Origin: Closterium sp. NIES-65
Lineage: Eukaryota > Streptophyta > Zygnematophyceae > Desmidiales > Closteriaceae
DNA length: 64,000 bases
Direction of reading: 5' to 3'
NCBI GenBank assembly: GCA_948144175.1
Contig: CANXME010000294.1
Coordinates: 49,776 to 113,775 of the forward strand
Shown one piece after another: positions 41,238 to 51,127 of the stretch. The translations under genes were made by a program, and so were the position numbers. The notes below the pieces were generated by a model. That model was given only the letters and a program-made list of their open reading frames with translations, searched no databases and was not told the DNA's origin. The number at the start of each line of letters is the position of its first letter. Position 1 is the first letter of the stretch.

Positions 41238-41981
41238 ATGCCGTTTCTCAAGTGGACCAGACCCCGTCGCGCCGCTGGAAGCTACGCGGATCGCGGCTCG
41301 TCTGCTGAGTTAGACGACACTCTACCCGATGTGATTATATCAGTGCCGGTCCCAACCTCCTCGGGGCTGCACCCGGCGCAGCTCGCGTCGTTCCCCGTCA
41401 GACCGTATCGCGCTGCTCCCGCTGCAAGCCGCCTCCAACCAGCCGACCACTCCGATGGTGCCGAAAAGCTTCGGGGCGTCGTTGCAGAACGAACCTGCCC
41501 GTGTACGAATCGGCGACCATCATCTGCCGTGCGGAAGAACGAATCTACCCCAAAATTCGCTGAAAATTACATCGATAGAGTGGCGATGGGCGGCTCTGAA
41601 CTTTCGCTGCTGGATGGAGTGTCGCACGCGCGAAATGCGCCGCACGATGCGCGAGATGCTGCGCATGACTTTGCTGGCGAGTGCCACGAGTCGCAGTGCT
41701 TAAAACGGGGGCCCGCCGGAGCGTTGGTCGCGAAGGAGTGCACGGTTTGCTTGAGTGACTTTATCGAAAGGGATTTGGTTCGCACTTTGCCCTGCGCGCA
41801 TCGGTTCCACGTCAGCTGCATCGACCACTGGCTCGCCGACAGGACCACCTGCCCAGTATGCCGGGTAGATTTTTCTACGGCAGCGTCGGATGTGACTGTC
41901 AACGACGTGACAACGGAGAGGCAGATGACGGAGGCGATTAACTCTGGTTCGCGATCAGGAGCAGTGTCCCTGTGTGCATGA
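41238..41981 (+). CDS. RING-H2 finger protein, putative E3 ubiquitin ligase
   Basis: The product is 247 residues and intronless, from ATG 41238 (GCGATGC). A C-terminal RING-H2 domain has C168, C171, C186, H188, H191, C194, C205 and C208, with the conserved [16 protein letters not shown] core and a Pro after the sixth ligand pair (CPVC). This is the C3H2C3 pattern that binds two zincs and an E2 enzyme in ATL/BTL-type ligases. The first 160 residues are low-complexity and Arg/Ser/Pro-rich. No transmembrane segment is seen, which argues against a classical ATL. The substrate is unknown. Confidence 0.85.
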   Translation: MPFLKWTRPRRAAGSYADRGSSAELDDTLPDVIISVPVPTSSGLHPAQLASFPVRPYRAAPAASRLQPADHSDGAEKLRGVVAERTCPCTNRRPSSAVRKNESTPKFAENYIDRVAMGGSELSLLDGVSHARNAPHDARDAAHDFAGECHESQCLKRGPAGALVAKECTVCLSDFIERDLVRTLPCAHRFHVSCIDHWLADRTTCPVCRVDFSTAASDVTVNDVTTERQMTEAINSGSRSGAVSLCA

Positions 41982-42737
41982 AACACCACGTGGACGATAT
42001 GACTATATCAGGCGTCACCACAACCAGCGAAGGTTCAGTTTGGGTGTGACTGGTGCGCATCAAGATCTACAAGAACCTGCCGGACAAACCCTAAGTGTGA
42101 CTCATGGTGGCGTGACACTACAAGATGGCAAAAACCAAAGGAGGCTCGTTCAGTCTCAAGACAGCAGGCCCTGTGTGACTGTAATGATGGCAAAGGGATG
42201 GCTTTCCCAACAAAACCCTGGTCCACCCGCCCAAGCTTCTTCCTTTCCCACAGTCCACCTCTTCGGTGCCTTGTTTTTCCGTTTTCCAGTGCCTGAAAGT
42301 TTCAGGTTAGGTTGCGAATATGTCACACAAGCGAGGGTTCCGATTTTTCCATTTCGTTATAGCTAACAGCCTCAGGGTGGTTGCTCTCGGAATGTGCAGA
42401 TTCATGGGCTTATGTACGATGACTAGTTTTAAAACATTCACTGTTTATTTGCACCTGCTCTTCAGCCCAGAACTGAAGGGAGCACTGATGTATGAGAGTT
42501 TCATTTCACTTATTATAGGCAGACGCATCTTTCCAACGCCAGCAAGCTAGACATTCCAAGTTGCTACTCCACCTACCAACCCTTGAAATTTACACCACAG
42601 ATCAGCCTTGTTGCTCTGCCCCGCTTGAGCAGCCCACATACCTGCACTACATCCCCTCTACCATCCGAACCTCAACACCACCACATCACTCATGTTTGCT
42701 GTATCATCCAGACCAATGGACCTGGAATGGCAGTTAC
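41982..42737. other. Intergenic region between convergent RING and USP genes
   Basis: It should hold the 3' ends of the two convergent genes. No further gene is supported. Confidence 0.4.
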
Positions 42738-42858
42738 CATGAACCACGGTGTTTTACCCTCCAGACCACAGTGTTTTACTCTCCAAAGCACGAATTACAC
42801 CTCCCAAATTACAGTTTTATAACTTCCGAACCACAAATTTACACCTTACGAACCACGA
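42738..42858 (-). repeat. 22-bp degenerate repeat overlapping the USP stop codon
   Basis: On the minus strand a unit like GTGGTTCGTAAGGTGTAAA recurs five times at 21-22 bp intervals. The first unit holds the last codons and TAA of the USP gene; the others lie in its 3' untranslated region and drift progressively. Confidence 0.65.
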
Positions 42859-45760
42859 CCACAGGGCAAGCAGCATGATGCACACAGTAGTCGCTCACAC
42901 TGCCCAGGAACGCCCTGGTAGGGGGGGGAGGGGGGAAGAGGAAGGGGGGGGGAAGGGAAGGGGAAAGGGAGGTTGGGGCAAGCAGCATGATCCACACAGT
43001 AGTCGCTCACACTGCCCAGGAACGCCCTGGTAGGGGGAGGAGGGGGTGGGGAGGAGTAATGGAGGTTATGGCATGGCATGGTGCACACATAACAGAGTCG
43101 CTCACATGCTGGGAAAGTCCTGCCATGAGAGTTGCATGTAGCATGGAGCGCCCATGAATGCCGCATCACATGGAGCACACATAAATGCCGCATCACATGG
43201 AGCACACATGACTGCCGCATCACATGGAGCACACATGAATGCCGCATCACATGGAGCACACATGAATGCCGCATCACATGGAGCACACATGAATGCCGCA
43301 TCACATGGAGCACACATGAATGCCGCATCACATGGAGCGCCCATGAATGCCGCATCACATGGAGCAGCAGTTGCTCATGCTGCTGACAACTCACATACGT
43401 CTTGAACCATTTTCCACGAGAGTTGAAAATTTCACAAACATCGCAACCTTATGGTCAAACATCTCTTCGCTTCAATGCGTTCTGAGATGTTTCACCAAGT
43501 GGTTTGAGACCCCATCAGCACGCACCCCATCAGCACGTACCCCATCAACACATTCCCCATCAATACGTACCTCTTGACGGTGCCGTGGCCATGGATTGAT
43601 GTTGTCAACAGCCACAAATGTTTTGAAGCCCCCTTCAAGACGCACCTCTTGACAGTGCCGTAGCCATGGCTGCCAATCACCAGCAGCTGCATGCCCAACT
43701 GCTGGCAACATCAAAAGCACCCACCTTTCAACAATACTGTTGCCTGTCAGATGCTCACCTCTGGGCAGCATCATTGCCTCGAGTGTACATCATAACATGT
43801 GCTGAGACCCAGTAGCAACCATGGCCGTAGCCATGGCCATTACGCAACTCTTGACGCCGTCTGGACCGCCATTCGCCATTCATTTCAGGTGAAGATAGCC
43901 ATGGCTGTCAATCACTTACAGTGCTGCCAGTCTGATGCTCACCTCTTCACGGTACCGTAGCCATGGCTGCCAATCACCAGCAGCTGCACGCCCAGCTGCT
44001 CCACGGCATCACAGATGGACTCCCTGGGCTCGCCCTCTATCACGTCCGCCTCGGCTGATACCTGTGAGATGCGGTGGAGAGGGATGGGGAGGGATAGAGA
44101 TTCACTGGGGGGCATGAATGCTGCACCTCTCCCTGGCCTCAGCTGGTCACTGTAAAACTTTAGTCTCCTCTGCTATAAGCTGTTCTCTTTCTTTCATTCT
44201 TTGCATTTCACCTCCTTCTCCCCTCCTCTTCCCCCCCTTCTACCCCCTTCCACCCCCTTCCACCCCCTTCCACCCCCCTTCCCCCCCCCCTCTTTTCCCC
44301 CTTTCGCACCTTGAACTGCTCGCACATGGCCTTGGCAGCGCGCAGCACCTGGCGACTGACGGCCTCCTCCTGCTTCTTCATCGTCTCCACCACCTCCGGC
44401 GGCACGTAGAACCCTGCACCAGCAGCACCAAACCGGGCTGGGGGGAGATTGGTGAGGGACAAGCCAGTGGAGACAAGAGGCGTGTAGCTACTCGAGTCAA
44501 GCGGCGCGCAGCACCTGGCGGCTGACAGCCTCCTCCTGCTAAGGGGGCATTGGTGAGTTGCCTTCAACCACACAAGGGGGGTTGGTTGGCTTGCATGGAC
44601 TAGAGACTGACAGCCTCCTCCTGCTTCTTCATTGTCTCCACCACCTCTCGAAACACGTAAAACCCTGCACCAGTGGAACCGACCCGGGCTAGGGGGGCAT
44701 TGGTGAGGGAAGGGACTAGCCAGTAGAGGCAAGCGGCGTGCTTCAACTACACACGGGGCTTGCTAGTTGACTTTTGAGTCGACTCAAAAGTCAACATGGG
44801 GCTTGCTCTGCTCTGCATGGACCATAGGCTCGCAGCCTCCTCCTGCTTCTTCATCATCTCAACCACCTCCGGCGATATTGACTTTTGAGAATACTCTAAA
44901 GTCACTCGAATATTGCTTCTTCATCGTCTCCACCACCTCCGACGGCACGCAGAACCCTGCACCAGCGGAACCAAAGCGGGCTGGGGGGGCATTGGTGAGT
45001 TACCCTTGAAAGATTCAAAAGGCTTGTTTCGCATGATTGAACCTGCAGCGAAACCCGACACGGCTGGGAGGTGTAATGAGTTGCTTACGTGCACAACGGG
45101 CGTGCACAACGGGCGTGCCGTCTTCTAGAGACTGCCAGGTTTGAAACACACGAGGAACCAAGCCTGGCACGTAGAACCCCGAAGGGGACCTAAACCGGGC
45201 TGGATTAGATGCTTGCAAAAAAAAACAAAAAAACACTCCACGAAGACAGGTTCTGCTTCATTCCACCACGGTAACATTCCAACCCGCAGGAGACGTCTCT
45301 CTTGGCAAATATAATCTTCTAGAACCATCTCCCTTTGCTGATTAAAAACATCAACAAATCTCCTCTCTCTGCAATTCTAACCCTCAGCAATCGTTCTGCT
45401 GTGCAATTCTGACCCATGTGCGTCGCATGTGAGAGAATCTCGGCTTCAGCTGCAAGTGAGACAGCTCCTAATCCCCCTCCTCCACTTTCCAAAGGTATCG
45501 CCAGGCAGAAATAAGGTCTTCTTACCTGGACCCGCGGGTCCTGCGTAAACTTTCGGGTACGGCTGCGCGTGTAGCAGGTGAACCTTGTCCTCCGCTTGTA
45601 TCACATTCTCGAGAGCCCACTTTAACGCGTACGAGCTCTCGTCGCTCGGGTCCACCGCTACGAGAATCTTCCGCGATTTCTTCAGCGGCGCGCTCTCGTC
45701 TCCGGCCGTGGTCCCAACGGTCACCTCGTCCGGCTTCGCGGCAGCAGCGTCGGTCGACAT
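42839..45760 (-). CDS. Universal stress protein (UspA family), four exons
   Basis: Exons on the minus strand are 45760-45526, 44437-44310, 44061-43943 and 42914-42839. All junctions are GT-AG and phases agree. The product is about 185 residues: an N-terminal disordered tail, then KILVAVDPSDESSYALKWAL (first strand and helix), HAQPYPK, a helical middle with VVETMKKQEEAVSRQVL, VIEGEPRESICDAVEQLGV, and the ATP-binding motif G-x2-G-x9-G-S (GSHGYGTVKRAFLGS) followed by HHAACPVVVVRK. This matches plant ATP-binding USPs. The introns are filled with partial copies of exons 2, 3 and 4; these copies lack one splice site or a full reading. The exon 4 copy ending in a stop codon was taken as the real one. 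Confidence 0.9.
42977..43128 (-). repeat. USP exon 4 echoes in intron 3
   Basis: 42977-43031 repeats the start of exon 4 with its CTACCAG acceptor almost exactly (FLGSVSDYCVDHAACP), 110 bp from the original, but lacks the C-terminus. 43085-43128 is a more degraded third copy. Confidence 0.85.
43140..43372 (+). repeat. 27-bp tandem repeat in USP intron 3
   Basis: About eight copies of ATGGAGCACACATGAATGCC plus GCATCAC with few differences. Open on several frames because 27 is a multiple of 3; not coding. Confidence 0.92.
43571..43922 (-). repeat. USP exon 3 echoes in intron 3
   Basis: 43646-43710 copies the exon 3 end (QLGMQLLVIGSHGYGTVKR, followed by a GTGCGT donor). 43571-43600 is a shorter copy (HGHGTVKR then GTACGT). 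43841-43922 holds two fainter pieces. All lie downstream of the real exon 3 in transcription order. Confidence 0.8.
44504..45196 (-). repeat. USP exon 2 echoes in intron 1
   Basis: There are five partial copies of exon 2 upstream of the real one, at 44504-44541, 44609-44690, 44828-44876, 44913-44987 and 45150-45196. Several include the acceptor GCCCCCC(T/C)AG and the VPPEVVETMKKQEEA region; none has both a good frame and the donor. Confidence 0.88.
44766..44795. other. 30-bp perfect palindrome in USP intron 1
   Basis: GTTGACTTTTGAGTC is followed at once by its exact reverse complement. It lies between exon 2 echoes. A related imperfect palindrome is at 44879-44904. Confidence 0.95.
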
Positions 45761-46548
45761 GCTCAGGAGGCTCCTCCTGCGCGTTCGCTTTAGGTATACG
45801 TAACAGATGAACGATATTTCGAAAGTGTTGCCGGAGGCGATCGAGAGAAGGTGTTAACGAGCTACAAGGCCTTTCCAATTAGGTGGCTAATTATGAACGT
45901 CAGATTCGGTACTAGGCTGAGACAGTTTTTCCACGTCGATGGCGTCAAAGGACAAGCTAAGAAACAAAAGCAAAATTAAGCAGAAAACTTGCAAGAAATC
46001 AAGCAGAGGTTAGCTCGTCGATGGGCATGTAATTGAAGGTTGAAGAAGCTAAGAATGAGCAAGAAAAGACAATGCTGGAGAAAGAAACAGGAGGTTCGTG
46101 CTCGCCTGCTGTGTTGGAACCTCGAATCCGATTTCTGACAGAAATGGGGAGATGTCTGTCACTATCTTTCCTTGAAACCTTTCCCGACCGTTTTCACGGA
46201 ATAACAAACCGTAGATTAAAGTTCTTAACCAAGCAAAACAGTTAGCTCATTTGGCACACCCAACGGTACCTGCTGCTGTTCATGTCTTGTTGGCCGCACA
46301 GCTCAGCACATGCACAGCTCACACCGACGCTTATCCAGCACATTCGCTTATGTAAGCGCGAAACCCTGGCTGCTTTTACTACAGGTTGACGCAAAATGCT
46401 AGATGCGAATTTGGTTACTGGTCAGGTCGTAAGTGCAGAGATGTTGGTGAAACGCAAACACGTGGCCACTCATGACTCGAAAATTCTTGGATCCAACGGA
46501 GGCAAGGCGCGGAGCCCACGTGGAGTGAACCGTTGGGGTGTAGACTGA
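45761..46548. other. USP upstream region, no supported gene
   Basis: The 5' side of the USP gene. It holds short open frames only. The USP promoter should lie within the first few hundred bases, but no specific element is recognised. Confidence 0.35.
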
Positions 46549-47091
46549 GGCCTTGTTCGGCAGGCGCATCAGAATCTAGGCTCGGGAATGAGCTCTGGTT
46601 CGGGAGTGTTGCAACATACCAGATAGTCAGGTTTGGGTCTGGTTCGTGTTTTGTCAATTTGTTGCAGGCTCGCGGAAGGAGTGTGTCACGTGTCCCACGA
46701 CTGTCTGGTCTGCCCCGAGGGTTGCTGGGTAGGAACTTAACACTCCCAGAGCAAAATCGATGTTACGTGTTCAACCCTAATTTGGTGAAAAGTTTGGCGA
46801 ATCTTCAATGCTGCCCCGCATCAGTGATGCGCGCATGGATTCCTCTCCACGACGCACCATGCGCGCATGACTGATGCGTCGGTTTGCCAGGGGAGGTTGG
46901 TTCCAGGAACAAGGTTTTGGCCCCCAAACCGGGGGCCAAAAAGACCGTTCGGCAGTCAGACTGCTTTGATGCTCATGCGCCTATCCCGAACTATGATAGC
47001 CGATCAACCGCTTATCTCGGAAACATCTGGGGTGGTCGTTTTACTGCTTCCCATTCCCGAGCCTGTGCTCATGCGCCTGTCGAACAAGGCC
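46549..47091. mobile_element. MITE-like element with inverted ends
   Basis: The left end GGCCTTGTTCGGCAGGCGCA and the right end TGCGCCTGTCGAACAAGGCC are inverted copies with one mismatch and extend, with gaps, to CTCGGGAATG/CATTCCCGAG (about 42 bp). TGA flanks both sides (46546-46548, 47092-47094), a 3-bp duplication as made by PIF/Harbinger. It is 543 bp with no transposase. A third copy of the CATGCGCCT motif lies inside at about 46977. Confidence 0.6.
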
Positions 47092-47481
47092 TGAAAGGGG
47101 AGTTTCGTGATCGTTATTACTTGGCGAAACACTATTACAGCGGTAAACAAATCCATGTCTAAATCATCATCTATATCCGTTATGGGGATTAACGGCCCCA
47201 TCACTCACACAATTCTCTCTACCAAGCCACAACGCATCATCAAATAGACTAGTCTGCCAAACAGATGCGAATGGGGCTCAGGTGAAGATAAAGCTTCCGC
47301 CAGGAACTACAGAATCCAGCACACACCACTCGCTGGTCAGTCCACCCACATCCATCTGATCCCAAGTGCCATGGCTTCACCAACTATCTGAAACGCCTCC
47401 ATCACTGCCCAGCACCCTGCTACTGCTCGTATTCCTGGCAAATGTACTGAACCACATCTTTATCCGAAGTTAAAGCCCCTT
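47092..47481. other. Spacer downstream of the CHTOP-like gene
   Basis: No coding signal. It probably contains the 3' untranslated region of the minus-strand gene that ends at 47482. Confidence 0.35.
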
Positions 47482-48501
47482 TCACTGCTCGTACCCCTGC
47501 TGCATGTACTGATCCAAGTCCTTATCCAAATCCACTTCCGACACCTTCCCTTCACCACGTCCCCCCCTACCTCCCCTCCCTCGCCCCGCCCCACTTCCGC
47601 CTCCCCTCGCCCCCCCTCTTGCAGCCGTCTGCGCTCTGGTTACTGTACCAGGCCTCCCCGCACCTCTAGGTCCCAATCCGAACATGGTCGCCCCAAACGC
47701 AGTCCTCGCAGCAGTAGCGCGCGTCCTCACACCCGCCGCCGCAACAACCGCACCCCCACGCCTTCCCGCAACAATTCCCCCCCTGCCAACTCCCGCTGCT
47801 CCCCGCCCGCGCGCACCCCTCCCCCTCCCCGCAACTGCGCCCCCGGACCCCACGGCAAAGCGCAGGTTCGGCGGGACCTGAACCCCCTGGTTACCAGGAA
47901 ACGTCAAGCGAGAGTGAACCGAGCCTGCACCAGTTGCACCCCCCGCAGCTCCTGCCTTCCCCTTCACGGCGCCAGCCCCGCCGGGAAAGGTGAGACGCGA
48001 CTGTATGGGCGGGGTTGCTGGTACCGCTGCGGCCGCGGCGGGCTTTTTCGCCGATGACGTGGCAGCTGCGGGTTTGCTCCTCGATTTAGACCCGTTCGCT
48101 GCAGTGCTGCTGGGGCGGGTGCTCCCGCCTCCCCCTGTTTGCTTTCCGCCTGCACGCGCGGAAGCGGACGGGGGAGCGGAAGGAGCGGCGGCAGAAGATA
48201 CTTTCCGCTGCGCAGCTAGAGCCGATTGCCGTGCTTCGGCTTGGCGCGCTTTTGCCTCCGCACGACGGACGCTTTGACTGCGCTGGGCGGATAGAGCGCG
48301 AAACCGTTCGTCAAGAGTTTTCATCGTGTCGTTAGGGTTTGCATACGCGGCTTGCGTGGCGAAGGGAGGCTGTGCGACAACGACGCGACGTGCGGGGCCG
48401 TGTTGTGCGACTGCCATGCCTGGTGGTGCAGAGAAGTGAGAGAGTGGAACTGCCATCGGCTGTGGCGCGTCGTCAGGGCCATTGCGAACGGTTACGAACA
48501 T
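47482..48501 (-). CDS. Arg/Gly-rich nuclear protein with CHTOP/FoP-type C-terminus
   Basis: The frame is open from 48585, but ATG 48501 has a perfect GCCGCCATG context and starts MFVTVRNGPDDAPQPMAVPL, so I prefer it (339 residues). In order: a helical segment MKTLDERFRALSAQR, an Ala/Lys-rich disordered part with two SRLTFPG repeats, long RGG/GRG stretches, and the end VDLDKDLDQYMQQGYEQ, which matches the C-terminal FoP duplication motif of chromatin target of PRMT1 and ALY-type mRNA export factors. The likely role is RNA binding and mRNA export as an arginine-methylation target. No introns. Confidence 0.6.
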   Translation of the reverse strand: MFVTVRNGPDDAPQPMAVPLSHFSAPPGMAVAQHGPARRVVVAQPPFATQAAYANPNDTMKTLDERFRALSAQRSQSVRRAEAKARQAEARQSALAAQRKVSSAAAPSAPPSASARAGGKQTGGGGSTRPSSTAANGSKSRSKPAAATSSAKKPAAAAAVPATPPIQSRLTFPGGAGAVKGKAGAAGGATGAGSVHSRLTFPGNQGVQVPPNLRFAVGSGGAVAGRGRGARGRGAAGVGRGGIVAGRRGGAVVAAAGVRTRATAARTAFGATMFGLGPRGAGRPGTVTRAQTAARGGARGGGSGAGRGRGGRGGRGEGKVSEVDLDKDLDQYMQQGYEQ

Positions 48502-49579
48502 GGCGGCGAGGTTAGAGGCGAAACGCGAGGGAGATTGCGAAGCAGTAATATTATTGCAAAACTCGAGGTGAGGGGAAACACTCAAAACCGATCAGCCTAA
48601 ACGCAATATGCTGGACACATGAAAGAATAGAACACGTATTCAATGCTCCGCTGAGTAAATCTACTGACGGCCGTTCCTGCTCAAGAGAACGCGAAATTCG
48701 AGGAAACTAGGCTCGATGAAGAAGCGGCAAAACCGGAGGCCCAACTGGAGAGCAAGAAACCGGAGCTAGAGGAGTCAAGGGAATGGGAGACCTAAGGAAA
48801 AGGAGGACCGATTTTCCCGACATGGAGACGGACGGGAAGGACCCAATCAGACGGATGTAGAGTCCGGTATACTGCGGTGGTAGCTGGTAGCATCCTGATC
48901 GTTGCGATTGGCGTTCTTGTTTCAAGTAATACACTTCGTCCGCGTTGGGGTCAGGCGAGGGGTTGGTGGGAGAGTGTTGACGTGGTTCGTTCTGGCGAAT
49001 TGACGAAAAGCAACGTCGCGATGTGGGATTTCGTGGGGGTCCTCCTTCACAATCAAGCGACGTGATTTCTGGCGTAACCTGAAACATGGTTTTGTAACAA
49101 CTCTGTTTGCGAACCCTCCACTCTTTCTGTTACAACTGCAGGGAACGCGCGAGACGTGAAAACTTTCGCGCGTTCGAATGTGTCAGAGGACGTCAGAACA
49201 ACACCGAAACACTGATCAAGCACATCCGCTGCTATCACACAAAACCATCCCCAAGAATCTCTTCCTCGTCTTACAGTTACAGCCCTCCTCGGAGACTGGA
49301 CTCGGACTGTGTTTCCTGAGCGGAGTCTAGCCGTGTGCTCCTCCAGAAGCTAGTTCGCTCCTCCAGGTTCGCTACAAAAGCGTAGCCGCTACGATTTTGT
49401 TCCAAAAAAGCGAAAGCGCTTAGCCTCTGTTTTCGATTCACCAACAGTGTGTGCAGGAGACACGCCGTTAGGTTGTCACTGTCCAACATTTGTTCCATGC
49501 GAGCATTTGGTGCTTCAGTCGTCATGCAATCAAGTCCTCGCTAGAACGACCAGACTTGTGCCAGCTTAGGAATGGCCGC
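48502..49579. other. Divergent promoter region, no supported gene
   Basis: Lies between the minus-strand CHTOP-like gene and the plus-strand membrane-protein gene. Open frames here (for example 48707-49087 minus) show no domain. It probably holds both promoters. Confidence 0.4.
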
Positions 49580-51078
49580 ATGGGTTTTCATGACGGCCCG
49601 AAGGACGTCGCCGGTAGGTCTAACGGCTGGGAGCCTCTAGTCGATTCGCCTTTCGTTAGAGTAATCGGCGAGAACGGATCAGGCAGTGCTCGTTCTTCGA
49701 CCACACACGCCGGCCATTCAATACAATCACGTTCGTTACAAGGTCATATTCAACACTCGAATCCAACTCCCAGTTACGACAAGTCTTCCAAGGCCGGGTC
49801 TTTTGGAGTGATTCGTCGGGTGGGAAGCCGCGATAACCTCGATAAATCCACCACGCCGACAGCATTTATCGCGAATTTGTGTAACCAGAAGGCTTGGTTT
49901 GCGAGCTTCGCCAAGGATAGAAAACGTTTCGGAATTGTCGCAGCCATGGTCGCATGGGGTCGCGGTGCGACAGCAGCCGTGTTCGGGATAGGTAGAGGCC
50001 GGCATTCCCAAGGTGGACCCGATGGCGGGAAAAGCGGGTTACCACTAACATTTTCGGATAGCGATCGGTGGAAGACGAGCAATGGGTGCGGTTTCGCCGT
50101 GCTGGTAACCCGACGATGGGAGTCGCTGCTGGTGTGGGCGAGCAGTGGCGGAATTCGCTGGCTGGTCGCAGGCTTGGCTATCGCTATCATGTTTTCCAAG
50201 GCCCTTGCCGTGTGGCTACAGACGGTATGTGACTCTAACGTGATTATACAGAGCGGTTGAAGGCCGAGGGTCTGGAGGGATGAGAGGGAGGTGAGAATGT
50301 GATAGTATCCTACATTGAATGTGTTACTACCTGTGCCAATGAGTGCAAATGCGCGTGCTATTGTATGCTGCAGTCTTGGTGATGTTGACACGTCTCATTT
50401 CCACACTTCTCAGCCCTCCTCCGTTTTTTTCTCCCCCTCAGCTTCTTACTGGTCCATCCCCTTCCCGTACGCCCCCAACTCCCCCCTTGTCGCTTGTTTC
50501 GACCCTACCTCCCTGCCACCTCCCCTCGTCTCTCTCTCTCACCTCCTCTCTCCCTCCTCCCCTCCTTCCAATCCCTACTTTCTTTTCCGATCTTCCCTTT
50601 CTCCCTCTCCTTCCCTCTCCACCTCAGCTTCTGATCACCCCCCACTGCATCCTTCGGATCTGATGCCACCAACGTCCCTCTCTTTACCGAGATGCCTCGC
50701 CTTTGATCACCTAATACCGACCTCTTCCTACCCTCCACTATCTCTTGCCTTACTTTGTTCCCATTCAGCTTCTAATCGGCCCTACTGCTTCGTTTGGGTC
50801 AGACACCGCCTACTTTCCCCTCTACTCCGGTCAGGGGTGGCTCGCCTGTGAACCACCTTCAACAACCCTCTCCCTGCCCTCCACTCCCTCTTCTCTTCCC
50901 TTCTTCTCCCCCTCAGCTGCTGATCGGCCCCACTGCATCCTTTGGATCCGACACCGCCAACTTCCCCCTCTACTCCGAGGTGGCTCGCTGGTATGCCAGT
51001 GGAGTCACGGCCGTGCTTGCACTCATGGCCACCAAGGTGGGTTGGTGAGTTGGAGTGAGTGAGTGAGTGAGTGAGTGA

Positions 51079-51127
<49 letters not shown>

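Noticed and set aside
43140..43372. CRISPR-like array
   Set aside because: Units are contiguous without unique spacers, in an intron of a eukaryotic gene; it is a plain tandem repeat.
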